A stretch of DNA of 64,000 nucleotides from Candidatus Gastranaerophilales bacterium (GCA_944325555.1 CALVAN010000001.1:62001-126000); one strand, 5' to 3'. Numbered from the stretch's first letter, positions 16,645 through 25,379 are shown. Program-made: numbers and translations. Notes: a model not told the origin generated them from the letters alone.

Positions 16645-17274
16645 TTATTTCTTATTATTTACCCCCACAAGCTGTGCAAACAAAACTTCTTCACCGAGTT
16701 TGAGTTCAAGTTTGTAGTTAAGTGCACTTGTGTTTACACCGTATAAAAATATTGTGTTCAAATTATTAGCCGCACTGTAGAGGTAAACATTCTGCCCGAT
16801 AAATCCGCAATCAACTGCAGCAAGGTATTTGCTCTGCCTGCCGAGGTTTGCAACATATAACAAAATCAACGGAGCTTTTGTGTTGCCGATGATAGGGCGT
16901 ATGTCCTCTTTGCTGAAAGCAACAAGGCTGTGAGTTGTCGGGTCGTATTTGTAAATTCCGTCGGGCAATGCTGCATAAAGCGTAATAACCTGAGCATTTA
17001 AGGCGCTTGGAGTTGTGCGTTTACCGTCGGGACGGTTCTGTCCGTTTGCGGCCCACAATAACTCGGATAATTGCTGCAGAGGAATTTCTTCTTTGCCGAA
17101 TTTTACCGAGGAGTGCCTGTTCTGCAATGCTTCCATTAAGCCCATTCCACCGGTTAATACAGGCTCTGGCAGTTTTATATCCTCCATAACGACTTTTGCA
17201 TTTGACTGACAAGCAGTAAGCATAAGCCCTGAAATTAAACAAACAGTAATAAATAAACTTTTTAAATTTTTCAT
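16645..17274 (-). CDS. SagB/nitroreductase-family lipoprotein
   Basis: A 209-residue flavin nitroreductase-fold protein with a lipoprotein signal peptide: the lipobox LTAC places the acylated cysteine at residue 22. The FMN-site start RHSSVKFGKEEIPLQQLSELLWAANGQNRPDG and the motif TTPSALNAQVITLYAAL are typical of the SagB/ThcOx-like branch. Proteins of this branch oxidise heterocycles in peptide maturation, but many exported relatives have no known substrate, and no peptide biosynthesis genes are nearby. A ribosome binding site (AAGGTAG) precedes the ATG. Likely attached to the outside of the cytoplasmic membrane. Confidence 0.82.
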   Translation of the reverse strand: MKNLKSLFITVCLISGLMLTACQSNAKVVMEDIKLPEPVLTGGMGLMEALQNRHSSVKFGKEEIPLQQLSELLWAANGQNRPDGKRTTPSALNAQVITLYAALPDGIYKYDPTTHSLVAFSKEDIRPIIGNTKAPLILLYVANLGRQSKYLAAVDCGFIGQNVYLYSAANNLNTIFLYGVNTSALNYKLELKLGEEVLFAQLVGVNNKK

Positions 17275-17291
17275 AATTACGCTACCTTAAC

Positions 17292-17999
17292 TTATTTTAC
17301 CAATTCTTTTGAAGCTTCCAGCCAATTTCTGTTGAAATCGTCAAAATCGCTTATTATGTTATCCACGGCAGGGATTGTCGAATACAGTTCCCTTGTTTCC
17401 ATTGACTCGATTGCAACAATTTTGCCTATGCCTGCCCTGTGAGCGGATTCTATGCCCGATACCGCATCTTCAACAACAATACAATCTTCGGGTTTTAAAC
17501 CGAGATTTTGTGCTGCTTTTAAATAGATGTCGGGCTCGGGTTTGCCTTTGATTTTTCCGTCGTCAAAAACAATTTTGCTTACATCAAACCATTTTTCAAG
17601 CGAAAATCCTTTTATAAAAAATTTAACGTTAACTTCTTCGCTCATTGTTGCAATGGTGTGAGGAATTTTGTTTTCGCACAGGTAGTCCAAAAATTCTTCG
17701 GACCCTTTTGCGAGTTTGAAGTTTTCGGGGTCTTTGGCACACATATCCCTGTAGATGGCTTCTTTTTCCGTCTGACATTTTAAAACAAGCTCTTTGTCGG
17801 GCTGTTTGCCGATGAGGTATTTTATAATATCTTCATTTGTTCTGCCAAACATATACTTTTGCATTTCTTCATCAGTGAAGGCGTGACCTCTCAGTTTTTT
17901 TGAGTATTCTCTCCACGCTTCGAGATGTTTTTTTGAATCCCAGAAGAGGGTTCCGTTAAAATCAAATATTATACCTTTGTATTTTTTATTTTCCGACAT
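17292..17999 (-). CDS. HAD-superfamily phosphatase/phosphomutase (beta-phosphoglucomutase-like)
   Basis: A 235-residue HAD hydrolase. Motif I is DFNGT at residues 13-17 (nucleophile D13; N15 replaces the usual acid D, so general-acid function may be weak). An all-helical cap follows, and motifs III/IV are KGKPEPDIYLKAAQNLGL and VVEDAVSGIESAHRAG. These resemble sugar phosphatase or beta-phosphoglucomutase relatives. It is 24 bases downstream of a nitroreductase gene in a probable minus-strand operon. The substrate is unknown. Confidence 0.85.
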   Translation of the reverse strand: MSENKKYKGIIFDFNGTLFWDSKKHLEAWREYSKKLRGHAFTDEEMQKYMFGRTNEDIIKYLIGKQPDKELVLKCQTEKEAIYRDMCAKDPENFKLAKGSEEFLDYLCENKIPHTIATMSEEVNVKFFIKGFSLEKWFDVSKIVFDDGKIKGKPEPDIYLKAAQNLGLKPEDCIVVEDAVSGIESAHRAGIGKIVAIESMETRELYSTIPAVDNIISDFDDFNRNWLEASKELVK

Positions 18000-18023
18000 T
18001 GTTATTACCGTTTCTTACTGTTT

Positions 18024-18536
18024 TTACCATTTGTTGTAGTGTATTCTTGAAGAGTCGTAGCGTCTCGGGCGTTCCTGTTTTGTGTCGCCGTAGCCTACTG
18101 AAATAAGGGCAAACGGCTTAACGTTTTGAGGCAGTTCAAAACGTTTTGTAAACGCAGCCATTGTATCTTCCCACGGATAGATGCCCATCCAGCAGGTATC
18201 AAGCCCCAGAGCTTTTGCGGCAAGTATCATATTTTCTATTGCTGCTGAGCAATCCACCTGATAAAAGCCCTGAGCCATTTCTTTTTCAGTATCTCCGCAA
18301 ACCATTATACAGACAGGAGCTGTTGCAAGTGCAGAGGCGTAGGGGTGCATAGCTTTTATTTCTTTAATAATTTCTTTCTCGTTAAAAACAACAAAGTGCC
18401 ACGGCTGTTTGTTGCAGCCCGAGGGGGCAAACATTGCCGCCCTTAAAATTTCGTCGATAAGATCAGGATTGACCTCTTTATCAATATATTTTCTGACGCT
18501 TCTTCTGTCATAGATTGTATCAATGGTATTTTGCAT
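18024..18536 (-). CDS. nitroreductase-family flavoprotein
   Basis: A 170-residue cytoplasmic FMN enzyme of the nitroreductase family. The start NTIDTIYDRRSVRKYIDKEV, the FMN-site APSGCNKQPWHFVVFN near residues 37-52 and ALGLDTCWMGIYPWE are typical. It would reduce small electrophiles with NAD(P)H; the physiological substrate cannot be assigned. Ribosome binding site CGGAG precedes the ATG. The upstream amidohydrolase gene ends 5 bases before its start, indicating one operon. Confidence 0.9.
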   Translation of the reverse strand: MQNTIDTIYDRRSVRKYIDKEVNPDLIDEILRAAMFAPSGCNKQPWHFVVFNEKEIIKEIKAMHPYASALATAPVCIMVCGDTEKEMAQGFYQVDCSAAIENMILAAKALGLDTCWMGIYPWEDTMAAFTKRFELPQNVKPFALISVGYGDTKQERPRRYDSSRIHYNKW

Positions 18537-18541
18537 AATTA

Positions 18542-19357
18542 TTACTCCGTTGGTTCCGTAAGTCTTTTTATATCAAATTGGCTTCTCATTTCTCTGACAA
18601 TATTCATATCCAGAATAGCAGAGGCAATTCCCTCATCTTCTCCCGCATCGGCGAGAACTTTGCCTGCGGGGTCAACTATCATCGAGTGTCCGCTCAGCAC
18701 TTTTGTCGAATCTATTTTACCGCATAACCCCGAAGATATAAAGTAAGAAATATTATCAACTGCTCTTGCCCTGTTTAAAACTTTCCAGTTTTCGGTTCCC
18801 ATTGCAAGCTTTTCATGCGGTTTTACCCATGCAGCGGGCAGGATAATAATCTCTGCACCTCTTTTGATAAGTTCCGTAAAATGCAGGGGAAATCTTATAT
18901 CAAAACAGGTGGCAAGCCCTATTTTGCCAAAGTCCGTTTGGGCAACGGTATAATCTTTTCCGTAAGAAATATATTCGTGCTCTGTTCCGCCAAAGCTGTC
19001 GAAAAGATGTATTTTACGGTATTTGGCGATTGTTTCTCCCCTTCTGTCCAGCAGGCGGCTTGTGTTGTAGAGTTTGTCACCGTCTTTTTCCACGATAGAA
19101 CCCGCCAGAATATAGGTGTTATGTTCTTTTGCAATTTCTGCCAGAAACTTTATTGTCGGGCTGTCGTCATCTCTTTCAGCAAGTTTTTTAAATTCCACGG
19201 AGCTTACGCCTGTGTTAAAAAACTCGGGCAGGACAATTAAGTCGGGGTTCAGGTGAAGATTTTTTTCAATAATTTCTTTTACCTTGTTGAGGTTTCTTTC
19301 CCTGTAGCCGATTTTCGGACAAATTTGAATACTTATAACACTAACCTGATTCTTCAT
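18542..19357 (-). CDS. carbon-nitrogen hydrolase (nitrilase superfamily)
   Basis: A 271-residue amidase-type enzyme with the catalytic triad of the nitrilase superfamily: E45 in VLPEFF, K115 in YRKIHLF and C151 in ATCFDIRFP. It most resembles omega-amidase/deaminated-glutathione amidase relatives (the stretch GGTEHEYISYGKD is of that type). The frame is open to 19447, but the ATG at 19357 is preceded at the right distance by an extended -10 box and fits the family start. First gene of a probable four-gene minus-strand operon ending with the lipoprotein. Confidence 0.88.
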   Translation of the reverse strand: MKNQVSVISIQICPKIGYRERNLNKVKEIIEKNLHLNPDLIVLPEFFNTGVSSVEFKKLAERDDDSPTIKFLAEIAKEHNTYILAGSIVEKDGDKLYNTSRLLDRRGETIAKYRKIHLFDSFGGTEHEYISYGKDYTVAQTDFGKIGLATCFDIRFPLHFTELIKRGAEIIILPAAWVKPHEKLAMGTENWKVLNRARAVDNISYFISSGLCGKIDSTKVLSGHSMIVDPAGKVLADAGEDEGIASAILDMNIVREMRSQFDIKRLTEPTE

Positions 19358-19373
19358 TATAGAGAGATTATAG
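19358..19373 (-). promoter_or_regulatory. extended -10 box for the amidohydrolase operon
   Basis: On the minus strand TGC-TATAAT ends 7-8 bases before the ATG at 19357. No Shine-Dalgarno sequence lies between. This fits a leaderless or nearly leaderless message. Confidence 0.5.
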
Positions 19374-19411
19374 CATATAAGCCCCCGTGCGGTATCAGAC
19401 TGTCGGGTGTT

Positions 19412-19440
19412 TTTACATTGCGTAAAATTTAACATATAAT
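19412..19440 (+). promoter_or_regulatory. promoter of the DUF1848 gene
   Basis: TTTACA at 19412-19417 and TATAAT at 19435-19440 with 17-base spacing, close to the sigma-70 consensus, 18 bases before the ATG. Confidence 0.65.
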
Positions 19441-19457
19441 TTAACATGTGAGGGAAA

Positions 19458-20387
19458 ATGATTATAAATGTCGGCGGAAGAACGGATATAGTTAATTATT
19501 ACGGTGAATGGCTGTTCAAACGTTTTGAAGAGGGTTTTGTTTATTCAAGAAATCCCTTCTATCCCAATTATGTTTATAAATATCCGCTAAATCCCGATGT
19601 TGTCGACTGTGTTATTTTTTGTTCAAAAAATTATGCACCGATATTAAAGGAGCTGCATAAAATCAGTGACAAATATAATGTTTTTTGCCATTACACGATC
19701 ACTGCCTACGGCAAAGATATAGAGCCCAATGTTCCCGATATTGATACAAGTATTGAAACTTTAATAAATCTGAGCAAAATTGTCGGTGCACAACGTATAG
19801 CCTGGCGATATGATCCGATTTTGCTTACTGATTTTTACACGGTAAAAAAACACCTCAAAACTTTTGAATATATGACAGAACGACTCTCGCCCCACGCAGC
19901 GTTTTGTATCTTCAGTTTTGTTGAAATGTACAAAAAGCTTGAAAAAAATATGCCCGAGATTATTCCTTTTTCCGGTACGGACAAAAAAGAAATTTTAACC
20001 GGCATAGGAGAAATTGCAAGAAAATATAATTTACGAGTGCAAACCTGTGCGGGCAAAGAGGATTATTCACGTTACGGAATTATGCAAAGCGGCTGCATAA
20101 CGTCTGAAATACTTGCAAAAGCAAACAATCTGTCTTTTAAAAAGGTTGCGCATAAGGGGAACAGAAAAAACTGTAAATGTATGCCAAGCCGTGATATAGG
20201 CGCTTACGACACCTGCCCTAACGGCTGCAAATACTGTTATGCAAATAAAAATCCCGACATTGCTTACAAAAATATGAAACTGCACGACCCCGACTCGCCT
20301 ATTTTAATCGGTAACATCAAAGACACGGATATTATTGTTGAAGGGAAGCAGGAAAGCTTTTTAATTAACCAGTGCAGGTTGTTTTAA
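19458..20387 (+). CDS. DUF1848 family protein (radical SAM-like cysteine motif)
   Basis: A 309-residue protein of the DUF1848 family. The start MIINVGGRTDIVNYYGEWLFKRFEEG and the segment FCHYTITAYGKDIEPNVPD are typical, and a cysteine cluster CKCMPSRDIGAYDTCPNGCKYCYAN lies near residues 237-261. That cluster resembles an iron-sulfur site of radical SAM-like proteins, but it is C-terminal and the family reaction is not established. A strong promoter and a GAGGG ribosome binding site precede it. Single-gene unit convergent with the CorC-type gene. Confidence 0.85.
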   Translation: MIINVGGRTDIVNYYGEWLFKRFEEGFVYSRNPFYPNYVYKYPLNPDVVDCVIFCSKNYAPILKELHKISDKYNVFCHYTITAYGKDIEPNVPDIDTSIETLINLSKIVGAQRIAWRYDPILLTDFYTVKKHLKTFEYMTERLSPHAAFCIFSFVEMYKKLEKNMPEIIPFSGTDKKEILTGIGEIARKYNLRVQTCAGKEDYSRYGIMQSGCITSEILAKANNLSFKKVAHKGNRKNCKCMPSRDIGAYDTCPNGCKYCYANKNPDIAYKNMKLHDPDSPILIGNIKDTDIIVEGKQESFLINQCRLF

Positions 20388-20415
20388 GATGTTTAAATGA
20401 TCTCCGGAATTTATT

Positions 20416-21720
20416 CTATTCATTTTCCCTAACTTTTTCAACCAGCAGTTTTTTGATACGGCGTCCTTTAAATTCAACGGCTTTTATCGTAAATCCGTCA
20501 ATTTGAATTTCATCGTTCTTTTTTGCCAATCTGCCAAGACGCTTTTGTACAAGCCCCGCAACTGTTTCCACATCATCTTCGTGCTGTTGGATATTGAAAT
20601 ATTCAAAAAACTCATCAATTCTCAAAAGCCCGTTGACAATGTACTTATCCTCGCCGACTTTTTTGATATCGTTTTCTTCTTCATCAAATTCATCCTGAAC
20701 ATCGCCGAATATCTCCTCCAGAACATCTTCAAGCGTAATAACACCTGACATTCCGCCAAACTCATCTATTACTATTGCAATTTCGGTATGATTATTTTTA
20801 AAGTTTTGCAAAAGTGCGTCAGTCATCATAGTTTCCGGCACAAGCAGAGGTTTTCTCAGACAATGTTTCAGCTCAAAACTTTCGTTTTTCATTTTGCAAG
20901 AATACAAATCTTTTACGTGCAAAATGCCGACAATATTATCAATACTACCGTCATACACGGGATATCTTGTATATTGATTTTCAAGAATAATTTTTTCAAG
21001 TTCTTTTATGTCAATATTAACATCTATAGCGGTTACGTCACACCTTGGCACCATTATTTGTTTTGCATTCAAATCGGTAAATTTAAGGGAATTTTTAAGC
21101 AGCAAACTTTCTGTTTCGTTCAAAACACCGCCTTTGTAACTTGCATCAATAATCATATCAAGTTCTTCTTCGGTATGTACGGAATGTGCAGGATGTGCAG
21201 GCGGAATATTTATAAGTTTAAGGCACCAGTTGCCAAAACCGTTCAACAAAAATATAAAAGGTGTGAAAATTTTTGCAACAAACACCAAAGGACGTGTAAT
21301 TGTCAGTGTTGTTTTTTCCGGATATTGCAGTGCTATTGATTTTGGCATTAACTCGCCTATTACAACATGCATAAATGTGATAAGCGCAAACGCCAGAGCC
21401 ACTGCTATTGTATGAGATGCGATTGTGTTGGAAACATAAGGAAGAAAATCAAGCAGGGGATGAAGGATTCTTGCAAGGGTAGCCTCACCGACCCAGCCGA
21501 GCCCTATACTTGCAATGGTAATCCCGAGCTGGGTTGCCGCAATATATTTATCCAGTTCTTTTAATGCTTCTACCGTTATTTTTGCTGTTTTATTACCTTC
21601 ATTAGCAAGCTGGTTTATTCTCGTCTGTCTTACACTGACAAGTGCAAATTCCGACGCAACAAAAAATCCGTTTGCAAGTAATAAAAACAAAATGATTAAT
21701 AAATTAACTGCTAAAATCAT
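20416..21720 (-). CDS. CNNM/CorC-type membrane protein (DUF21, CBS pair, CorC domain)
   Basis: A 434-residue membrane protein with an N-terminal DUF21 domain of about four transmembrane segments (residues 1-190), a CBS pair (about 205-325, including IMVPRCDVTAID and YPVYDGSIDNIVGILHVKDL) and a C-terminal FAD-like transporter-associated domain starting near DVQDEFDEEENDI. Relatives export or regulate magnesium and other divalent cations; some are annotated as hemolysins on weak grounds. A GGGGGG ribosome binding site precedes the ATG. Confidence 0.92.
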   Translation of the reverse strand: MILAVNLLIILFLLLANGFFVASEFALVSVRQTRINQLANEGNKTAKITVEALKELDKYIAATQLGITIASIGLGWVGEATLARILHPLLDFLPYVSNTIASHTIAVALAFALITFMHVVIGELMPKSIALQYPEKTTLTITRPLVFVAKIFTPFIFLLNGFGNWCLKLINIPPAHPAHSVHTEEELDMIIDASYKGGVLNETESLLLKNSLKFTDLNAKQIMVPRCDVTAIDVNIDIKELEKIILENQYTRYPVYDGSIDNIVGILHVKDLYSCKMKNESFELKHCLRKPLLVPETMMTDALLQNFKNNHTEIAIVIDEFGGMSGVITLEDVLEEIFGDVQDEFDEEENDIKKVGEDKYIVNGLLRIDEFFEYFNIQQHEDDVETVAGLVQKRLGRLAKKNDEIQIDGFTIKAVEFKGRRIKKLLVEKVRENE

Positions 21721-21804
21721 AACCCCCCGTATAATAAAAAATTAAGACAATATTTTTTTATTATATCGGATATTTTAAAGTTAACAAATATATTACGAAT
21801 ACTT

Positions 21805-22128
21805 TTATATTCTTACAACCAGCATAAGTGAATCTTTTTTACCTGTTACACAATGTTTTTCGTTTGCTTTAAAAAAGAATATATCCCCCTCTTTTAATTT
21901 AAAGTCATTTTGCTCCGCAGCATTAATGTTTTCTTTTATTGAAAACTCAACCTCTCCTTCAACAATATAAATAAACGCATCAACCGGAGAAATATGTTCC
22001 GCCATAAGCTGATCTTTTTTTATTGCGGCAAGCAGCGCCAGTTTGTCGTCATCTTTTAACAGTACACGAGTGTTTATCTGATTATCTTTAAAATCAATCA
22101 TTTTTTTGAGTTTTTCTGCAATATGCAT
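21805..22128 (-). CDS. small cupin-domain protein
   Basis: A 107-residue single cupin barrel. The second-half motif GDIFFFKANEKHCV and the preceding VEGEVEFSIKE strand are visible; the first cupin motif is replaced by EHISPVDAFIYIVEGEVE, with one recognisable histidine. It probably binds a metal or small ligand in the cytoplasm, but neither ligand nor reaction can be told. Ribosome binding site GAAAGGAGC precedes the ATG. It stands alone between the CorC-type gene and the NADAR operon. Confidence 0.8.
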   Translation of the reverse strand: MHIAEKLKKMIDFKDNQINTRVLLKDDDKLALLAAIKKDQLMAEHISPVDAFIYIVEGEVEFSIKENINAAEQNDFKLKEGDIFFFKANEKHCVTGKKDSLMLVVRI

Positions 22129-22228
22129 AACTGCTCCTTTCTTATTTTCATATAAGAAAGTTTTTAATAAAAAGTTATCGGCGGCATTGCACCGTTATAT
22201 CGGCAGCCGGCATAATTTCAATTGAATT

Positions 22229-23140
22229 TTAAATCTTATGCTTCAAAATAATAGTTTTCACATTGTTAAAAAACCGGGGCATTTTGGCTAAAAAGTAGTC
22301 ATTTGTCCTGTAGATAAAATTATCTTTACCTCTCAGTTCATTAAGAATATCAGTAAACTCTTTGGCGGTAAGTATTGTTTCATTTATATCATTCTTGCCG
22401 ATTGAATGAACAAGAACATAATCTTTTGTGGCTCTTAATGCTTTCCTGAACAAACTGTCTTGTTTGTATCTTTCGGTATAAACACGTTTAAGCAGATCTT
22501 TATATTCCTGAGAATCTCTTTTAAAACTTTTTCCGTTCCAGTAAAGTGTTCTTGTATCATAATTGAGGCGGATGTTTTTTGCTGCCTCTTTAAGTTTTTC
22601 CTCGGGCAAACTGCATACTTTTTGTTGTATTAGCGGATTTTTTTCTTTTAACGCAAGTAAAAAGGCATTAACAGAGGAGATAGTTTTGTTGCCGAATTGA
22701 AAGAAATCGGAATTCGCACTTTTGCTTTTTTGTTCAAGAACTTGAGCCAGTATTTGACGAAACATCGGAGAATCTTTTCTGAAAGCACTGTGGTTCCAGA
22801 AAAGCAATATATCGTCTTTTGCTCTTTTAATTGATTTAGAGGCTTTTTTGGCGTCAAAACCCGACATTGAACAAAGTTTTTGCTGTTCTGCTTTGTCTTT
22901 AACTTTGAGAGCCTGTAAAAAGCCTTCGATTGAATTTATTTGAATACCGTCAATTTGCAGGTTCGTGTTTGCAAAATTGCTCAAAATATTTGCGGGAAAA
23001 CTTCCTCTGGCTTTTATATCAATAACTTTAGGTGCTTCATAGCCAATATAATAATATGCTGCAGGCCTTTTATAATGATAGGTCTGCTTTGGATAAGGAG
23101 TTTGATTGTATATTTTTGTTTGTTGCGGTATTGATATCAT
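22229..23140 (-). CDS. NADAR/YbiA-like protein with an internal duplication
   Basis: A 303-residue protein with the features of the NADAR (DUF1768, YbiA-like) fold: SFPANILSNF near residues 47-56, INSIEGFLQALKVKD near 68-82 and a closing LFRKALRATKDYVLVHSIG...ILTAKEFTDIL segment near 230-265. NADAR enzymes cleave N-glycosidic bonds of riboflavin intermediates or remove ADP-ribose from guanine. The central unit appears twice (about 67-137 and 152-226, both with alpha-FLxALK, Q-Q-K-x-C-S and FW/YWN followed by FKRDS-like stretches). Recognition is by eye. Last gene of a three-gene operon. Confidence 0.55.
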   Translation of the reverse strand: MISIPQQTKIYNQTPYPKQTYHYKRPAAYYYIGYEAPKVIDIKARGSFPANILSNFANTNLQIDGIQINSIEGFLQALKVKDKAEQQKLCSMSGFDAKKASKSIKRAKDDILLFWNHSAFRKDSPMFRQILAQVLEQKSKSANSDFFQFGNKTISSVNAFLLALKEKNPLIQQKVCSLPEEKLKEAAKNIRLNYDTRTLYWNGKSFKRDSQEYKDLLKRVYTERYKQDSLFRKALRATKDYVLVHSIGKNDINETILTAKEFTDILNELRGKDNFIYRTNDYFLAKMPRFFNNVKTIILKHKI

Positions 23141-23188
23141 ATTTTTGCTGCCTATGCTTTTGTCAAAACATATAAATGCTAAAATTTG

Positions 23189-23866
23189 CTATTTGTTATT
23201 AAATAATTTGTTAAAAATTTGATTCATAACATTAATTCTCGGAGATTCAAAAATACCTTTGTCATAATCATCCACGGGACATAAATCCTGCCAGTCGGTA
23301 CAAATAACTTTTTTTGTTTCGGGATTTATTTTGAGCGCATTGCCGTTAAGAATGGATTTGTTCACTATACCGAGTTTTAAAAGTGTTTTCATATCATTAT
23401 ATACTTGTTGTTTTGCCTCGTCCGTTAAAAGATGAAAGCCTTTTTGGTAATCAATTAATTCTGAATTTGCTGCTCCGGGGCATTTTAAAATTGCAATGGA
23501 AAAACCTTCTCTGTTTGTAGCAGAGGCGACAAATTCCGGTGCAATAGATATACCTTTGTTTTTTAACCCTTTAAGTATATGTTTGTCATATTCCAGATCA
23601 ATTTCGCTTTCGGGCTTAATTATATATTCTTTGAACTTTATTACCCCGTTGTTATTTTGAATTTTGGCATTTTTATTGTTTTCAACAAAATTGTTGAGGG
23701 TTTCCCAATAGTCGTTATAACTGCGTGTGTTTTTTATTGCTGACTCCAGTTTTATTAATTGTTCGGGTAATATTGTTCTGTCTTGTTCTGCAATACCGTT
23801 TGTGCCCTTGAGGGTCATCCGGTATTGTATATAAGATGGAGAATACGAGGAGTTTACTTTTGTCAT
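23189..23866 (-). CDS. protein of unknown function, possibly a degenerate kinase-like fold
   Basis: A 225-residue protein; the ATG at 23866 has an AAGGAAAA ribosome binding site, whereas the upstream start at 23890 overlaps the preceding gene. The C-terminal part contains NALKINPETKKVICTDWQDL followed by PVDDYDKG, an order that resembles the N...DW catalytic end of aminoglycoside-phosphotransferase-like kinases. The expected upstream HGD motif is not seen, so a catalytic role is doubtful. It lies between the PRTase-like and NADAR-like genes (16 and 48 base gaps). Confidence 0.6.
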   Translation of the reverse strand: MTKVNSSYSPSYIQYRMTLKGTNGIAEQDRTILPEQLIKLESAIKNTRSYNDYWETLNNFVENNKNAKIQNNNGVIKFKEYIIKPESEIDLEYDKHILKGLKNKGISIAPEFVASATNREGFSIAILKCPGAANSELIDYQKGFHLLTDEAKQQVYNDMKTLLKLGIVNKSILNGNALKINPETKKVICTDWQDLCPVDDYDKGIFESPRINVMNQIFNKLFNNK

Positions 23867-23882
23867 AAATTTTCCTTTATTT

Positions 23883-25055
23883 TTAATCAAGAAGACGTGT
23901 TAACCATGCAGGCGGATATTCAAGTTTCCCCCCTTTGGGAGAAGCAATTGTTTTTTCTATGTTTTTGACCGCAAATTGCGGGCCGCTGAAGAGATGTTGT
24001 ATCATATTGGCAGAAAACAGACTGTTGTTATTGGGTGACATGTACGGAAACATAATGGCTGTTCCTGCACTATAGCCCTGACTTGTGTCCTGACATCTCA
24101 GAAGGGTTTTTAAAAAATCTTGTTTTACTGTTTTGGGTTTTCCGCCCACCATTATTATGAGATTTTTAAAAAAGTCCGTTTCTTCAAGTGTCTTTTTGGC
24201 TTTGCCGTCGTAATGTATGTTTAAATTCGGAGTTTTGCTTTTTAAGTAATTAACTCCTTTTTGGTATGCTGCGCAAACATACATATCCACCTGATTTATA
24301 TTTTTACAGCCTGTCTGTATTGAGTTATAGATGCTTTCTGCGGAATTTCCGCTGACTAAACAGTCATCGAGTATTGCAATATTGGTTTTGGGATTTTGTG
24401 CGGTATAATTCTGCAGATTTTTCCATCCCACTACTATTTTTGCATTAGGGTTTGATTGTTTGTATAGGGCGGATATTATTCCGTAGCTTTTGTTTTGATC
24501 CGGCACATATATAATGGTATTGCCGCCGGTTTTTTCTATTTGTCTAGAAAAATTTTTTAATATATTTTTTATTCTATCATAAGAATATATTTCAAAATTG
24601 CTTTCAAGGTACTTTGTTAACAGTTCTTTTGCTTCTGCTTTTGTTGTTGTATTTGCGGCGGGAAATGCCAGATCTATATACTCATCAATATGCCCCCCGT
24701 TTTTTAATTTGTCGATTGCATTTTTAAAAACACCGTCAGAGGTCGGTATGCCGTATTCATCTTTCCAGTTGTTGAGTATTTTGTTTGTACGTCCCCTTTT
24801 AGCAGCACAGGCAAGTTTTGTATCATTATAGGCTTTTAGCACATCGTCAAAAACCAGTTCTTTTAAAACAGTTTGTTCCGTTGGTGTAACAACGGGTGTT
24901 ACGTGATTGATTTGCAAAACATCATGTGTAAGCACTCTGGGAAATTCTATGATTTCTTCGTTAGGTTTCAGCGGAACTCTAACGGGCGGTGTATGCCCGA
25001 GTATATTTTTTAAACCTTGAGAATAAATGTTTTTTAAACTGCTGATACTAACCAA
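23883..25055 (-). CDS. phosphoribosyltransferase-like protein
   Basis: About 390 residues. The C-terminal half has a phosphoribosyltransferase-like arrangement: a strand-helix TIIYVPDQNKSYGIISALYKQ, a strand NAKIVVGW, and NIAILDDCLVSGNSAESIY, which matches the PRPP-loop pattern hhhhDDxxxSGxS, followed by the strand VDMYVCAAY. The N-terminal 160 residues are unlike anything I recognise. There is no suitable ATG; I take the TTG at 25055 behind CAGGTAG, with another TTG at 25073 as alternative. First gene of the operon ending with the NADAR-like gene. Confidence 0.6.
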   Translation of the reverse strand: MVSISSLKNIYSQGLKNILGHTPPVRVPLKPNEEIIEFPRVLTHDVLQINHVTPVVTPTEQTVLKELVFDDVLKAYNDTKLACAAKRGRTNKILNNWKDEYGIPTSDGVFKNAIDKLKNGGHIDEYIDLAFPAANTTTKAEAKELLTKYLESNFEIYSYDRIKNILKNFSRQIEKTGGNTIIYVPDQNKSYGIISALYKQSNPNAKIVVGWKNLQNYTAQNPKTNIAILDDCLVSGNSAESIYNSIQTGCKNINQVDMYVCAAYQKGVNYLKSKTPNLNIHYDGKAKKTLEETDFFKNLIIMVGGKPKTVKQDFLKTLLRCQDTSQGYSAGTAIMFPYMSPNNNSLFSANMIQHLFSGPQFAVKNIEKTIASPKGGKLEYPPAWLTRLLD

Positions 25056-25106
25056 TTTTTCTACCTGTAACAATGAAACCTATATTATTATAAAAACCTG
25101 CGGAGT

Positions 25107-25149
25107 AAAAAAATTGCCTTTTAATAACATGTTAAAAGGCAATTTTTTA
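25107..25149. terminator. strong bidirectional terminator
   Basis: AAATTGCCTTTTAA pairs with TTAAAAGGCAATTT around a short loop, with A- and T-runs on both sides. On the minus strand it would end transcription arriving from the gene at 25380-25811 after passing repeat B2; the PRTase-like operon starts just beyond. Confidence 0.85.
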
Positions 25150-25156
25150 TTAATTC

Positions 25157-25371
25157 TGTCTGAGAGAGACCTCGCTTGTAGTAGTGGTACACACTCTGCC
25201 GAGTCAATGTGCCACTGGCACATTGATGAGAAGTAGCGAGGTCGCCTAAGCTATAATTTTACGGAAGTGACCCCATGTACTTGTTGCGGGTGCTCTTGTT
25301 GTATAAGCCAATATTGTACTTGTTTATTGCACCCGTTCAATAAGTTGTCGGGGTCAGTTGACTATATGAAA
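25157..25371 (+). repeat. structured repeat element B, copy 2
   Basis: A 215-base copy with both arms of the first stem (GACCTCGCT and AGCGAGGTC), the variable hairpin TCAATGTGCC/GGCACATTGA, and the second domain with CGGGTGC/GCACCCG nested in GACCCC/GGGGTC. Its right end lies 8 bases beyond the stop codon of the minus-strand gene at 25380 and its left end 8 bases from a terminator, so it forms that gene's whole 3' untranslated region. Confidence 0.9.
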
Positions 25372-25379
25372 ATATTACC

